DNA from: Caulobacter rhizosphaerae
Lineage (GTDB): Bacteria; Pseudomonadota; Alphaproteobacteria; Caulobacterales; Caulobacteraceae
Reading direction: 5' to 3'
Length of the DNA stretch: 64,000 bases
Assembly (NCBI RefSeq): GCF_010977555.1
Contig: NZ_CP048815.1
Location: 3,092,501 to 3,156,500 of the forward strand
Program-made: the position numbers and the translations under genes
Notes under the pieces: model-generated
Told to the model about the DNA's origin: nothing
The model's database searches: none
Seen by the model: only the letters and a program-made list of their open reading frames with translations
In this document: positions 8,598 through 17,254 of the stretch, one piece after another
Position numbering within the stretch: position 1 is the stretch's first letter
How the letters are laid out: each line of letters opens with the position of its first letter

Positions 8598-9659
8598 GTG
8601 CGCGGAATGCGTCGCCGCCTCCCTGTTTTCGCCTTGGCCTTGTTGCTGCTGGCCCCGCCGCTCGCCTCCTGCGGCGACGAGGGCGTCCGCGCGCCCTTCG
8701 CCGAAAGCCGCACGCCCCCTTCCCTCGATGTTCGCTTCCAGCCGCCCGCCGGCTGGGCCTGGGGCTACGTGAAGGTCGGCGACGACCTCGTTCAAAGGTA
8801 CGGCGTCTCCGCGCCCCAGGGCGCGCCGAGAGGGCAGATCCTGATCCTGCCGGCCTATGGCGAGTCGGCCGAGGCCTGGTTCGAGACGGCTCGCGACCTC
8901 AACGACCTGGATTACGTGGTCTGGATTCTGGAACGCCAGGGCCAGGGCGGCTCCGAGCGAGCGACGCCGTGGCGCGATCTGGGCCACGCCACCAGCTTCG
9001 CGCCCGACGTCACGGCGACCCGTGCGATGGTCACGGCGGTGATCCGTCCCAACGGCCGCGATCCGTTCGTGATCCTCGGCGCCGGCGACGGCGGCTTGGT
9101 CGCCCTGCGAGCCCTGGAGGAAGGGCTGCGTGCGGACGCCGCGATCCTCTCCTCGCCCAATTTCGACATCGCCGACCTCCCGCGACCCAAGGGCGAACTG
9201 ATCCGCCTCGCGCGCTGGGCCAGGGGCCTGAAGCTGGGGTTCATGCGCTATCCGGGCCAGGCGGGCTGGAAACGCGAGGGACCCGACGGCGTCGCCGGCA
9301 GGCTGACCGACGACCGGGCTCGGGGCGCCGTGCAGCAGGCCTGGCAGTTGGCCAATCCCGACCTGAGGATGGGCGCGCCGAGCCTGGCCTGGTACGCGGC
9401 CTTCTACGACGTGGTGGACGCGACGGGCCGCGACCTGAAGCGGGTGGACATCCCCGTCGTGATGCTGGACGCCGGCCAGGACGTCAAAGCCCTGCCCAGG
9501 CCCCAGGGCGAGGTCTGCGCCGCCCTGCCCCGCTGCGCCGAGACTCGCTATCCCACGGCCCGCCACGCGCTGCACCTGGAGACGGATTCGGTGCGGGCTT
9601 CCTGGCTGAAGGCGATCGACGACACCCTGCGGACCGCCCCCGCCTCTCCGGCCCCTTGA
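8598..9659 (+). CDS. Predicted lipoprotein of the alpha/beta-hydrolase fold
   Basis: About 353 residues, beginning with a signal sequence that ends in a lipobox (PLASC, Cys25), so it is probably membrane-anchored after lipidation. The body contains ILILPAYGESAEAW, ILERQGQGGS and a late DAGQDVK...H arrangement resembling lysophospholipase-like hydrolases. The usual nucleophile elbow G-x-S-x-G is not seen: the equivalent strand reads LGAGDGGLVAL, so the nucleophile may be Asp or the enzyme may be inactive. The GTG at 8598 or the ATG at 8607 could be the start. The substrate is unknown. It is divergent from lipA, with about 75 bases between. Confidence 0.7.
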   Translation: MRGMRRRLPVFALALLLLAPPLASCGDEGVRAPFAESRTPPSLDVRFQPPAGWAWGYVKVGDDLVQRYGVSAPQGAPRGQILILPAYGESAEAWFETARDLNDLDYVVWILERQGQGGSERATPWRDLGHATSFAPDVTATRAMVTAVIRPNGRDPFVILGAGDGGLVALRALEEGLRADAAILSSPNFDIADLPRPKGELIRLARWARGLKLGFMRYPGQAGWKREGPDGVAGRLTDDRARGAVQQAWQLANPDLRMGAPSLAWYAAFYDVVDATGRDLKRVDIPVVMLDAGQDVKALPRPQGEVCAALPRCAETRYPTARHALHLETDSVRASWLKAIDDTLRTAPASPAP

Positions 9660-9670
9660 ACGACAAGGGG
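9652..9670 (+). terminator. Short hairpin at the 3' end of the lipoprotein hydrolase gene
   Basis: CCCCTTG (9652-9658) pairs with CAAGGGG (9664-9670) around a 5-base loop, overlapping the stop codon. The T-run ATTTTAG is displaced by about 9 bases, so termination is only plausible. Confidence 0.4.
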
Positions 9671-9802
9671 TCGAGCGCATTTTAGAAGGACCGGTGCGCT
9701 TCCGCGCGCGTAACGGGTGTTTGCAAAGCGACACGCCGTCGCTAGGGTCCCGCTTCAATCAGACGAGGGCGCGCTAGCGCGCTTCCGGGAGGTTTCGCCG
9801 GC

Positions 9803-11356
9803 ATGCCGGTAGTTTTCAATGCGCAGGACGGCCACAAGGCCCTCTTTGACGCCCTGCTCGACGCCCGCGACAAGTACGGCGCCAGGAAGCAGATCCTGGA
9901 GGACCAGGACCGCAATCCGCTCAGCTACACCGACCTGGTGCGCGCCAGCTTCGCGCTGGGTCGCAAGATCGCGGCCATGACCCAGCCGGGCGAACATGTC
10001 GGCATCCTACTGCCGTCGGGGTCGGGGGCGGTGGTGACCTTCTTCGCCCTGCACGCCTTCGGGCGGGTGCCGACCATGCTCAACTTCACCGCCGGCCTGC
10101 GCAACCTGCGCGCCGCCTGCGAGCTGGCGGGCGTCAAGCGCGTGCTGACCGCCCACAAGTTCGTTGAGTTGGGCAAGCTGCACGACATCGTCGACGCCCT
10201 CGAGGCCAAGGCGACGATCACCTATCTGGAGGACGTGCGAAGCACGATCGGCATCGGCGACAAGTTGTTCGCCGCCGTGGCCGGCGCCTTTCCACGTCGG
10301 CTGCGCGCCCACGCCAAGCCTTCGGATCCAGGCGTGGTGCTGTTCACCTCGGGCAGTTTCGGCGCGCCGCGCGGCGTGGTGCTGAGCCAGGCCAACCTGG
10401 TCTCCAACGCGATGCAGATCGCCGCCCATATCGACCTGGATCCCGCCTGGGTGTTCTTCAATCCGCTGCCGGTGTTCCACTGCTTCGGCCTGACCGGCGG
10501 GGTGATCCTGCCGATGCTGACCGGCATGAAGGCGTTCCAATACCCCTCGCCGCTGCACACCAAGCAGATCCCGGCGCTGCTGAAGGACACCGGCGCCTCG
10601 GTGCTGCTGGCCACCGACACCTTCGTCAACCAGTACGCCCGCGCCTCCGACAGCGACGAACTGGCGGGCCTGAAGTTCATCGTCTGCGGCGCCGAAAAGG
10701 TCCGGGAAGAGACCCATAACCTGATCACCGAGCGGTTCGGGAACGTGCCGGTGCTGGAAGGCTACGGGGCCACCGAGGCCTCGCCCGTGATCGCGGTCAA
10801 CAAGCCCGACGACAATCGACGCGGCACCGTGGGCGGCCTGCTGCCCGGCCAGGAATGGAAGATCGAGCCGGTCGAGGGCATTCCCGAGGGCGGCCGCCTG
10901 CTGGTGCGCGGCCCCAACATCATGTCGGGCTATCTGCGCGAGGACGGCGGCGTCGACGCCCCCGAGGGCGGCTGGCACGACACCGGCGACGTCGTCACCG
11001 TCTCCGACGACCTGTGGATCACAATCAAGGGCCGGGTAAAGCGCTTCGCCAAGATCGGCGGCGAGATGGTCTCGCTGACCGCCGCCGAGGACCTGGCCAG
11101 CGCCGTGTGGCCCGATGGCCGGCACGCGGTGATCTCGATGCCCGACAAGAAGAAGGGCGAGAAGCTGGTCCTGGTCACCGATTGCCAGAACGCCGCCGTC
11201 ACCTCCCTGGTCGCTCACGCCCAGAGCATCGGCGCGCCGGAACTGGCAGTGCCGCGCAAGATCCTCAAGGTCATGCAGGTGCCGGTGCTGGGCAGCGGCA
11301 AGACCGACTATGTCGCCATCCAGCGCATGGCCGACCAGGACGCCAGGGCGGCGTGA
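9803..11356 (+). CDS. AMP-dependent acyl-CoA synthetase/ligase
   Basis: A 517-residue adenylate-forming enzyme. The phosphate-binding loop is TSGSFGAPRG (182-191), a variant of the usual TSGTTGxPKG. It is followed by LEGYGATEASPV, GWHDTGDVV and a C-terminal segment LGSGKTDY that should supply the catalytic lysine. The closest look is to the acyl-activating half of Aas-type proteins (2-acylglycerophosphoethanolamine acyltransferase/acyl-ACP synthetase), but there is no N-terminal acyltransferase domain. It would activate a fatty or other carboxylic acid with ATP. It is monocistronic, with its own terminator. The substrate is unresolved. Confidence 0.8.
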   Translation: MPVVFNAQDGHKALFDALLDARDKYGARKQILEDQDRNPLSYTDLVRASFALGRKIAAMTQPGEHVGILLPSGSGAVVTFFALHAFGRVPTMLNFTAGLRNLRAACELAGVKRVLTAHKFVELGKLHDIVDALEAKATITYLEDVRSTIGIGDKLFAAVAGAFPRRLRAHAKPSDPGVVLFTSGSFGAPRGVVLSQANLVSNAMQIAAHIDLDPAWVFFNPLPVFHCFGLTGGVILPMLTGMKAFQYPSPLHTKQIPALLKDTGASVLLATDTFVNQYARASDSDELAGLKFIVCGAEKVREETHNLITERFGNVPVLEGYGATEASPVIAVNKPDDNRRGTVGGLLPGQEWKIEPVEGIPEGGRLLVRGPNIMSGYLREDGGVDAPEGGWHDTGDVVTVSDDLWITIKGRVKRFAKIGGEMVSLTAAEDLASAVWPDGRHAVISMPDKKKGEKLVLVTDCQNAAVTSLVAHAQSIGAPELAVPRKILKVMQVPVLGSGKTDYVAIQRMADQDARAA

Positions 11357-11380
11357 TGAAGACCGCTGCATTGTCTTCCG

Positions 11381-11413
11381 AACCCCTGCGAGCCATGGCT
11401 CGCAGGGGTTTTT
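11381..11413 (+). terminator. Intrinsic terminator after the acyl-CoA ligase gene
   Basis: A 14-bp stem (11381-11394 with 11397-11410) with a 2-base gap at its tip, so the real loop is a little larger, runs directly into a T-tract (GGGGTTTTTCG). Confidence 0.85.
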
Positions 11414-11500
11414 CGTTCCACCCTGACGCGGCCTGAGTCGGGCAACTTCGTATAGGCGGCGGCTTTCTTCGTCGCAGACTCTCAACGGAGGAAAGACGAC

Positions 11501-11896
11501 ATGGAACGACTGAACGTATGGGCGCCGCGGGTGCTCAGCCTGCTGCGGATCATCGCCGCCCTGCTGTTCATGGAGCACGGCCTGATGAAGGTGTTCCACT
11601 TCCCCGGTCCCCAGCCGGGCGCGCCGGATCCCTTGCCGCCGATGCTGGTGGCGGCCGCCTGGCTGGAAATGGTCGGCGGCGCGCTGCTGGTGCTGGGCCT
11701 GTTCACCCGTCCGGTGGCGTTCGTCCTGTCGGGCCAGATGGCCGTGGCCTATTTCCTGGCCCACTTCTCGAAGGGCTTCTGGCCGGCCCTGAATGGCGGC
11801 GAGGCGGCGATCCTGTTCTGCTTCGTCTTCCTGTACCTGGTCTTCGCCGGACCGGGCGAATGGAGCGTCGACGCCCAGCTGCGCAAGCGACCGTAA
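11501..11896 (+). CDS. DoxX-family membrane protein
   Basis: A 131-residue protein with four predicted membrane segments: around residues 10-25 (LSLLRIIAALLFMEHG), 48-66, 72-90 and 100-117. The early R-x-x-x-x-x-x-F-x-x-H-G-x-x-K pattern and the GPG near the end are DoxX features. Bacterial DoxX proteins are inner-membrane proteins with loosely defined redox or quinone-linked roles. A strong AGGAAAG ribosome site lies 6-12 bases ahead. The gene stands alone, convergent with lpd. Confidence 0.8.
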   Translation: MERLNVWAPRVLSLLRIIAALLFMEHGLMKVFHFPGPQPGAPDPLPPMLVAAAWLEMVGGALLVLGLFTRPVAFVLSGQMAVAYFLAHFSKGFWPALNGGEAAILFCFVFLYLVFAGPGEWSVDAQLRKRP

Positions 11897-11898
11897 CA

Positions 11899-12065
11899 CC
11901 CCTTCCCTCTCCCCTTGCGGGAGAGGGTGGCCTCCGCAGGAGGTCGGGTGAGGGGTCGAAGAACGCAAACGCCGCGACTAGCCGAAAGGCCGGTCGCGGC
12001 GTTTTCCGTTGAGGGACCCCTCATCCGTCGGCTGCGCCGACACCTTCTCCCGCAAGGGGAGAAGG
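11899..12065. repeat. Inverted pair of intergenic repeat units around a terminator
   Basis: Left unit 11899-11957 and right unit 12015-12065 are imperfect reverse complements. Shared blocks are CTCCCCTTGCGGGAGA (itself a small hairpin) near the outer ends and a GAGGGGTC block at the inner ends. The middle of each unit differs but forms its own small hairpin. The pair fills the gap between the convergent doxX and lpd stop codons and encloses an intrinsic terminator. Confidence 0.75.
11968..12005. terminator. Intrinsic terminator between convergent doxX and lpd
   Basis: AACGCCGCGAC (11968-11978) pairs with GTCGCGGCGTT (11992-12002), and inner bases TAGCC/GGCCG extend it to a GAAA loop. A TTTT run follows on the plus strand. 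Confidence 0.75.
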
Positions 12066-12074
12066 ATTGGGTCA

Positions 12075-13475
12075 CTAGATGTGCAGCACCCGGCCATAGG
12101 CGTCGAGCGCGGCTTCATGCATGGCTTCCGACATGGTCGGGTGGGCGTAGACGATGCCGTGCAGGTCTTCCTCGGTGGCCTCCAGGGTTATCGCGGTGAC
12201 GAAGCCCTGGATCATCTCGGTGACCTCGTGGCCGATCATGTGGGCGCCGATCAGGGCGCCGGTCTTGCCGTCGAACACCGTCTTGACGAAGCCCTCGATC
12301 TCGCCCGCCGCCACGGCCTTGCCGTTGACGCGGAACGGGAAGCGGCCGGCCTTGACCTCAATGCCGGCGGCCTTGGCCGCGGCTTCGGTCAGGCCCACCG
12401 AGGCGACCTGCGGGTTGGCGTAGGTGCAGCCGGGGATCGGCGAGTTGACGTGCGGCGTCTTGTAGCCGGCGATGTGCTCGGCCGCGTGGATGCCTTCGTG
12501 GCTGGCCTTGTGGGCCAGCCAGGGCGGGCCGGCGGCGTCGCCGATGGCGTAGAGGCCGGGCACATTGGTCTCGCCATGCTTGCCGGTGACCACGTGGCCT
12601 CGGTCCATGTTCAGGCCGATGGCGTCCAGGCCCTCGGTGTTGGGCGCGATGCCGACGGCGACGATGCACACGGCCGCAGTCAGGGTCTCGGCCTTGCCGC
12701 CGACCTCGACGGCCACCGAGACGCCGTCCTTGGTCTTTTCGACCTTGGTCACCTTGGCGCCGATGCGGAAGGTGATGCCGCGCTTCTCGAAGGCCTTCTG
12801 GGCGGCCTTGGAGACCTCGGCGTCCTCGACCGGCATGATGCGGTCGACGGCCTCGACGACGGTCACCTCGGCGCCCAGGGCGCGGTAGAAACTGGCGAAC
12901 TCGATGCCGATGGCCCCCGAGCCGATAACCACCAGCGACTTGGGCATGACCTTGGGGGCCAGGGCGTCGCGATAGGTCCAGATCTTGTCGCCGTCCGAGA
13001 CCGCACCGATGGCGGGGATGTCGCGGGCCCGGGCGCCGCTGGCCAGGATCACGCTCTTGGCCTGGATCGTGCGGCTGCCGCCGGCCTTCAGGGCCACGAC
13101 CACCTTGGGCGACGGGCTGCCCTTCTCGAGCGTGGCCTCGCCCTCGACGACCTCGATCTTGTGCTTCTTCATCAGGAAGGCGATGCCCGAGGACATGGTC
13201 TTGGCCACGCCGCGCGAGCGGTCGATGATCTTGGCGAAGTCGAACGAGGCCTTCTCGACCGACAGGCCGTAGCCGGACAGGTGCGACAGCTGCTCATAGA
13301 TCTCGCCGGACTTCAGCAGCGCCTTGGTCGGAATGCAGCCCCAGTTCAGGCAGATGCCGCCCAGGTTCTCGCGCTCGATGATCGCCGTCTTCAGGCCCAG
13401 CTGGCTGGCGCGGATCGCGGCCACATAGCCGCCGGGGCCGGCCCCGATGACGACGACGTCGAATTCCGTGGACAT
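12075..13475 (-). CDS. lpdA: Dihydrolipoyl dehydrogenase (E3)
   Basis: A 466-residue FAD flavoprotein that reoxidises dihydrolipoyl groups of 2-oxoacid dehydrogenase complexes, passing electrons to NAD+. It shows an FAD-binding GAGPGGYVAA at 11-20, the redox disulfide motif GGICLNWGCIPTK with Cys42 and Cys47, an NAD-binding GSGAIGIEFASFY segment in the middle and the C-terminal YAHPTMSEAMHE carrying the active-site His and Glu. It is the last gene of the pdh cluster, 79 bases after the peroxidase gene. Confidence 0.96.
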   Translation of the reverse strand: MSTEFDVVVIGAGPGGYVAAIRASQLGLKTAIIERENLGGICLNWGCIPTKALLKSGEIYEQLSHLSGYGLSVEKASFDFAKIIDRSRGVAKTMSSGIAFLMKKHKIEVVEGEATLEKGSPSPKVVVALKAGGSRTIQAKSVILASGARARDIPAIGAVSDGDKIWTYRDALAPKVMPKSLVVIGSGAIGIEFASFYRALGAEVTVVEAVDRIMPVEDAEVSKAAQKAFEKRGITFRIGAKVTKVEKTKDGVSVAVEVGGKAETLTAAVCIVAVGIAPNTEGLDAIGLNMDRGHVVTGKHGETNVPGLYAIGDAAGPPWLAHKASHEGIHAAEHIAGYKTPHVNSPIPGCTYANPQVASVGLTEAAAKAAGIEVKAGRFPFRVNGKAVAAGEIEGFVKTVFDGKTGALIGAHMIGHEVTEMIQGFVTAITLEATEEDLHGIVYAHPTMSEAMHEAALDAYGRVLHI

Positions 13476-13554
13476 GGTCTTCTTACCCTAGCTTTGACGC
13501 CTTCGGGGGGAGCCGGCGGGCGTCGGTCGATCGATCTGCAAACCGATCCGGGAG

Positions 13555-14031
13555 TTACAGCAGCGCCTCGACGGCGAGCTTCAGGTCTTCAGGCTTGGTG
13601 GTGGGAGCGAAGCGTTCGACGACCTCGCCGTCACGGCCGATCAGGAACTTGGTGAAGTTCCATTTGATCGCCTCGGTGCCCAGCAGGCCCTTCTGCTCGT
13701 GCTTCAGGTAAGCGTAGAGCGGATGGGCCGACGGGCCGTTGACGTCGATCTTGGCCAGGACCGGGAAGGTCACGTCGTAGGTCAGCGAGCAGAAGCTGGC
13801 GATCTCCTCGGCGTTCCCGGGCTCCTGGGCCCCGAACTGGTTGCAGGGGAAGGCCAGGACCGTGAAGCCCTTGTCCCTATGGTCCCGGTACAGCGTCTCC
13901 AGCCCTTCGTACTGCGGGGTGAAGCCGCACTTGCTGGCCGTGTTGACGATCAGCAGCACCTGGCCGCGATAGTCGGCCAGGCTCGCGTCCTGGCCGTCCA
14001 GCGTCTTGGCGGAATAGTCGTAGACGGACAT
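13555..14031 (-). CDS. Glutathione peroxidase family thiol peroxidase
   Basis: 158 residues with the family motifs in order: NTASKCGFTPQYEGLE with peroxidatic Cys35, FPCNQFGAQEPG with Gln and an extra Cys, and IKWNFTKFLI with the catalytic Trp-Asn. It is a Cys (not Sec) enzyme that reduces hydroperoxides using glutathione or thioredoxin. It sits between pdhC (21 bases) and lpd on the same strand, so it is probably co-expressed with the dehydrogenase complex. The physiological reductant is not visible in the sequence. Confidence 0.92.
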   Translation of the reverse strand: MSVYDYSAKTLDGQDASLADYRGQVLLIVNTASKCGFTPQYEGLETLYRDHRDKGFTVLAFPCNQFGAQEPGNAEEIASFCSLTYDVTFPVLAKIDVNGPSAHPLYAYLKHEQKGLLGTEAIKWNFTKFLIGRDGEVVERFAPTTKPEDLKLAVEALL

Positions 14032-14052
14032 CGCTGCCCTCCCCAGCCCGAG

Positions 14053-15375
14053 TTAGACGATCAGGGTCAGCGGCTCTTCGATCAGCGGCTTGAAGGCGGC
14101 CAGGAACTTGGCCCCGATCGCGCCGTCGACCACGCGGTGGTCGCAGGTCAGGGTGACGGTCATCACCGTGGCTACGGCCAACTCGCCATTCTTGACGACC
14201 GGACGCTGATCGCCGGCCCCGACGCTCATGATCGCGCCCTGCGGCTCGTTGATGATCGAGGCGAAGGCCTTGATGCCGAACATGCCCAGGTTGGAGACCG
14301 AGAAGGTGCCGCCCTGGAATTCCTCGGGCTTCAGCTTCTTGGACTTGGCGCGGGCCGCCAGGTCCTTCACCTCGGCCGAGATCTGGGCCAGGCCCTTGGT
14401 CTCGGCGGCGCGGACGATCGGGGTGATCAGGCCGCCGTCGATGGCCACGGCCACGGCGATGTCGGCGTGCTTGTGCAGGGCGATGCCCTCGGGCGTGTAG
14501 GAGGCGTTGGCCTCCGGCACGCGCTTGAGCGCCACGGCCACGGCCTTGATGATGATGTCGTTGACCGACACCTTCACGCCCTGGCCTTCAAGCAGGTGGT
14601 TGATCTTGGCGCGGGCGGCCAGCAGGGCGTCGATCTCCAGATCGATCGTCAGCGGGAAGTGCGGCACGTCGCGGAAGCTGTCGGTCAGGCGGCGGGCGAT
14701 GGTCTTGCGCATGCCGTCCAGCGGGACCAGGTCGTAGGAGCCGGCGGGGATGCCCATCTGCTCCAGCGACAGCACCTTGCGCGGTTCGGCGGGGGCCGAG
14801 GCGGCGGCGGGCGCCGAGGCCGGGGCGGCCTTGGCGGCGGGCGCGCCGCCCTTCTGGGCGGCCTCGACGTCGGCCTTGACCACGCGGCCGTGCGGGCCGG
14901 TGCCGGCGATCGACTTCAGGTCCAGGTTCGCGGCCGAGGCCAGGCGACGGGCCAGCGGCGAGGCGAAGACTCGGTCGCCGGTCGGGGCGGCGGCCGGAGC
15001 CGGCTTGGCCGGCGCGGCGGTCTCGCCGGCGGCCTGGGCAGGCGCGGCGGGAGCCGGAGCGGCCTTGGGCGCTTCAGCGGCCGGAGCGGCCTTGGCGGGC
15101 GCCTCCTTTGAGGGGGGGGGCGCGGGGCTCTCGCCCTCGCCGGCCAGCTTGGCGATCGGGGCGTTGACCTTGACGTTCTCGGTCCCGGCGTCGACCAGGA
15201 TGGCTTCGATCACGCCTTCATCGACGGCCTCGACCTCCATCGTGGCCTTGTCGGTCTCGATCTCGGCGATCACGTCGCCGGCCTTGACGGTGTCGCCGAC
15301 CTTGACGTGCCACTTGGCGAGGGTCCCCTCCTCCATGGTGGGCGACAGGGCGGGCATCAGGATGTCGATCGACAT
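14053..15375 (-). CDS. pdhC: Pyruvate dehydrogenase E2, dihydrolipoamide acetyltransferase
   Basis: A 440-residue E2 core. A single lipoyl domain covers residues 1-80 with lipoylation site [11 protein letters not shown], followed by an Ala/Pro-rich linker, a peripheral subunit-binding domain near 140-175 ([16 protein letters not shown]) and the acetyltransferase domain ending with [14 protein letters not shown], where His and Asp are catalytic. It transfers acetyl from lipoyl to CoA. The start is 12 bases after the GFA gene. The lipoyl domain is nearly the same as that of PdhB. Confidence 0.96.
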   Translation of the reverse strand: MSIDILMPALSPTMEEGTLAKWHVKVGDTVKAGDVIAEIETDKATMEVEAVDEGVIEAILVDAGTENVKVNAPIAKLAGEGESPAPPPSKEAPAKAAPAAEAPKAAPAPAAPAQAAGETAAPAKPAPAAAPTGDRVFASPLARRLASAANLDLKSIAGTGPHGRVVKADVEAAQKGGAPAAKAAPASAPAAASAPAEPRKVLSLEQMGIPAGSYDLVPLDGMRKTIARRLTDSFRDVPHFPLTIDLEIDALLAARAKINHLLEGQGVKVSVNDIIIKAVAVALKRVPEANASYTPEGIALHKHADIAVAVAIDGGLITPIVRAAETKGLAQISAEVKDLAARAKSKKLKPEEFQGGTFSVSNLGMFGIKAFASIINEPQGAIMSVGAGDQRPVVKNGELAVATVMTVTLTCDHRVVDGAIGAKFLAAFKPLIEEPLTLIV

Positions 15376-15387
15376 TGAGCTTCTTCC

Positions 15388-15825
15388 TCAAGCGTTCGGG
15401 ACGGCTTCGACCAGAACGGTCGGCGTCCATTTGGCCTTGCGACGGGCAAGGCGTTGTTCGTCCGTTTCGTCGTGATAGTCCAGCCGTTCAGGCTCGCGGT
15501 CGGCGAAACCCGGCAGGTCGGTCCCCACGACGTTGAGGGTGGCGTAGGCCTGGCCCTCGTCCTCGATCATCGCCGCCACGTAGACGGCGCATTCCCGGCA
15601 GATCAGGAAATCCACCGCCCGCCGCCCGAACCGGTAGCGCGTCAGCGATCCCGGGGCGGCGGTGATGTGCAGCCGGCTGCCGGGATCACTGGTCGTCCGC
15701 GCGCCCTGCCGACGGCAGAACGAGCACTGGCAGGCCCGCAGGGCCAGCTCGGCCACCGGCTTGCCGGGGTCGAGCTGCACATGCACCGCGCCGCAGTGGC
15801 AGGAGCCGTTGAGGGACTGGGTCAT
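15388..15825 (-). CDS. GFA-family (glutathione-dependent formaldehyde-activating-like) zinc protein
   Basis: 145 residues with the GFA cysteine set: GSCHCGAV near residue 7, ACQCSFCRRQG near 33 and LICRECAVY near 75, which bind zinc. The family includes proteins first described as glutathione-dependent formaldehyde-activating enzyme, but most members have no proven function. The ATG at 15825 was chosen because the first zinc motif follows at once. It lies in the pdh operon between pdhB and pdhC, which is unusual for a gene with no known PDH role. Confidence 0.85.
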   Translation of the reverse strand: MTQSLNGSCHCGAVHVQLDPGKPVAELALRACQCSFCRRQGARTTSDPGSRLHITAAPGSLTRYRFGRRAVDFLICRECAVYVAAMIEDEGQAYATLNVVGTDLPGFADREPERLDYHDETDEQRLARRKAKWTPTVLVEAVPNA

Positions 15826-15880
15826 GACGGCCTCCGCGCCCGTCCACACAGGCCAGGGCCTAGGTGAACGGGCCGGATGA

Positions 15881-17254
15881 TCACCGGTAGCAGACCGTCT
15901 TGGCCGCCTTGACGATCTTGGGGACCGACGGCAGCGACAGGGCTTCCAGGTTCGCCGCATAGGGCAGCGGCACGTCTTCCTGGTGGACCCGCAGCGGCGG
16001 GGCGTCCAGGTAGTCGAAGCCGAACTCGGTGATCCGGGCGACGATCTCGGCGCCGACGCCCATCGGGCCCCAGCCTTCCTCGACCGTGACCAGACGGTTG
16101 GTCTTCTTGACGCTTTCCAGGATCGTGTCGTGGTCCATCGGGCGGATCGTACGCAGGTCGATGACCTCGGCCGAAATGCCTTCCTTGGCCAGTTCCTCGG
16201 CCGCCTGCAGGGCGAAGCCCACCATGCGGCTGTAGGCCACCAGGGTGACGTCCGAGCCCTGGCGACGGACCTTGGCCTTGCCGATCGGCACGATCCAGTC
16301 CTCGACGTCCGGGATGTCGAACTCGTGGCCGTACATCATCTCGTGTTCGAGGAAGACGATCGGGTTCGGGTCGCGGATGGCGGCCTTCATCAGGCCCTTG
16401 GCGTCGGCCGCGTCATAGGGCGCGACGACCTTCAGGCCGGGGACGTTGCCGTACCAGGCCGCGTAGTCCTGGCTGTGCTGGGCGCCGACCCGCGAGGCCG
16501 CGCCGTTGGGGCCGCGGAACACGATCGACGACTTGATCTGGCCGCCCGACATGTAGAGCGTCTTGGCGGCCGAGTTGATGATCTGGTCGATCGCCTGCAT
16601 GGCGAAGTTCCAGGTCATGAACTCGACGATCGGCTTCAGGCCGGCCATGGCCGCGCCGACGCCCAGGCCGGCGAAGCCGTGCTCGGTGATCGGGGTGTCG
16701 ATCACGCGCTTGTCGCCGAACTCCTGCAGCAGATCGCGCGAGACCTTGTAGGCGCCCTGGTACTGGGCGACTTCCTCGCCCATCAGGAACACCTTGTCGT
16801 CGCGGCGCATCTCTTCGGCCATGGCGTCGCGCAGGGCGTCGCGGACCGTGATCTTCTTCAGCGGCGTGCCTTCCGGGATTTCCGGATCGGCGAAGGTCGA
16901 GGCGGCCGAGGGCACGCCGGCCGGGATCGGGGCCTTTTCGGGCTCGCCCGACTTGGCCTCGTCCGCGGCGGGCTTGGCCACCGGGGCAGGAGCGGCGGCC
17001 GGTTCGGCCGCGCCCTCGTCGCCGGCCAGCTTGGCGATGGGCGTGTTGACCTTGACGTTCTCCGACCCGGCCGGAACCAGGATCGACTGGATCACGCCCT
17101 CGTCGACGGCTTCGACCTCCATCGTCGCCTTGTCGGTCTCGATCTCGGCGATCACGTCGCCGGCCTTGACGGTGTCGCCTTCCTTGACCAGCCACTTGGC
17201 CAGGGTCCCCTCTTCCATAGTCGGGGACAGGGCGGGCATCAGGATGTCCGTCAC
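15881..17254 (-). CDS. pdhB: Pyruvate dehydrogenase E1 beta with N-terminal lipoyl domain
   Basis: 457 residues. The first 80 form a lipoyl domain ([14 protein letters not shown], lipoylation site [11 protein letters not shown]), then an Ala/Pro linker to about 130, then the transketolase-like E1 beta ([34 protein letters not shown], and a C-terminal EEGWGPMG). E1 beta with its own lipoyl domain is a known alphaproteobacterial arrangement. It pairs with PdhA to decarboxylate pyruvate with thiamine diphosphate. Translation starts with GTG, overlapping the pdhA stop in a GTGA, so the two are coupled. Confidence 0.96.
   Translation of the reverse strand: MTDILMPALSPTMEEGTLAKWLVKEGDTVKAGDVIAEIETDKATMEVEAVDEGVIQSILVPAGSENVKVNTPIAKLAGDEGAAEPAAAPAPVAKPAADEAKSGEPEKAPIPAGVPSAASTFADPEIPEGTPLKKITVRDALRDAMAEEMRRDDKVFLMGEEVAQYQGAYKVSRDLLQEFGDKRVIDTPITEHGFAGLGVGAAMAGLKPIVEFMTWNFAMQAIDQIINSAAKTLYMSGGQIKSSIVFRGPNGAASRVGAQHSQDYAAWYGNVPGLKVVAPYDAADAKGLMKAAIRDPNPIVFLEHEMMYGHEFDIPDVEDWIVPIGKAKVRRQGSDVTLVAYSRMVGFALQAAEELAKEGISAEVIDLRTIRPMDHDTILESVKKTNRLVTVEEGWGPMGVGAEIVARITEFGFDYLDAPPLRVHQEDVPLPYAANLEALSLPSVPKIVKAAKTVCYR

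Noticed and set aside
10007..11968. A 653-residue minus-strand open frame over the acyl-CoA ligase and doxX
   Set aside because: It is antisense to two well-supported genes and spans a terminator; composition is typical of GC-rich antisense frames.
12009..13655. A 548-residue plus-strand frame over lpd
   Set aside because: It is antisense to dihydrolipoyl dehydrogenase, with Asp/Gly/His-rich composition and no known domain.
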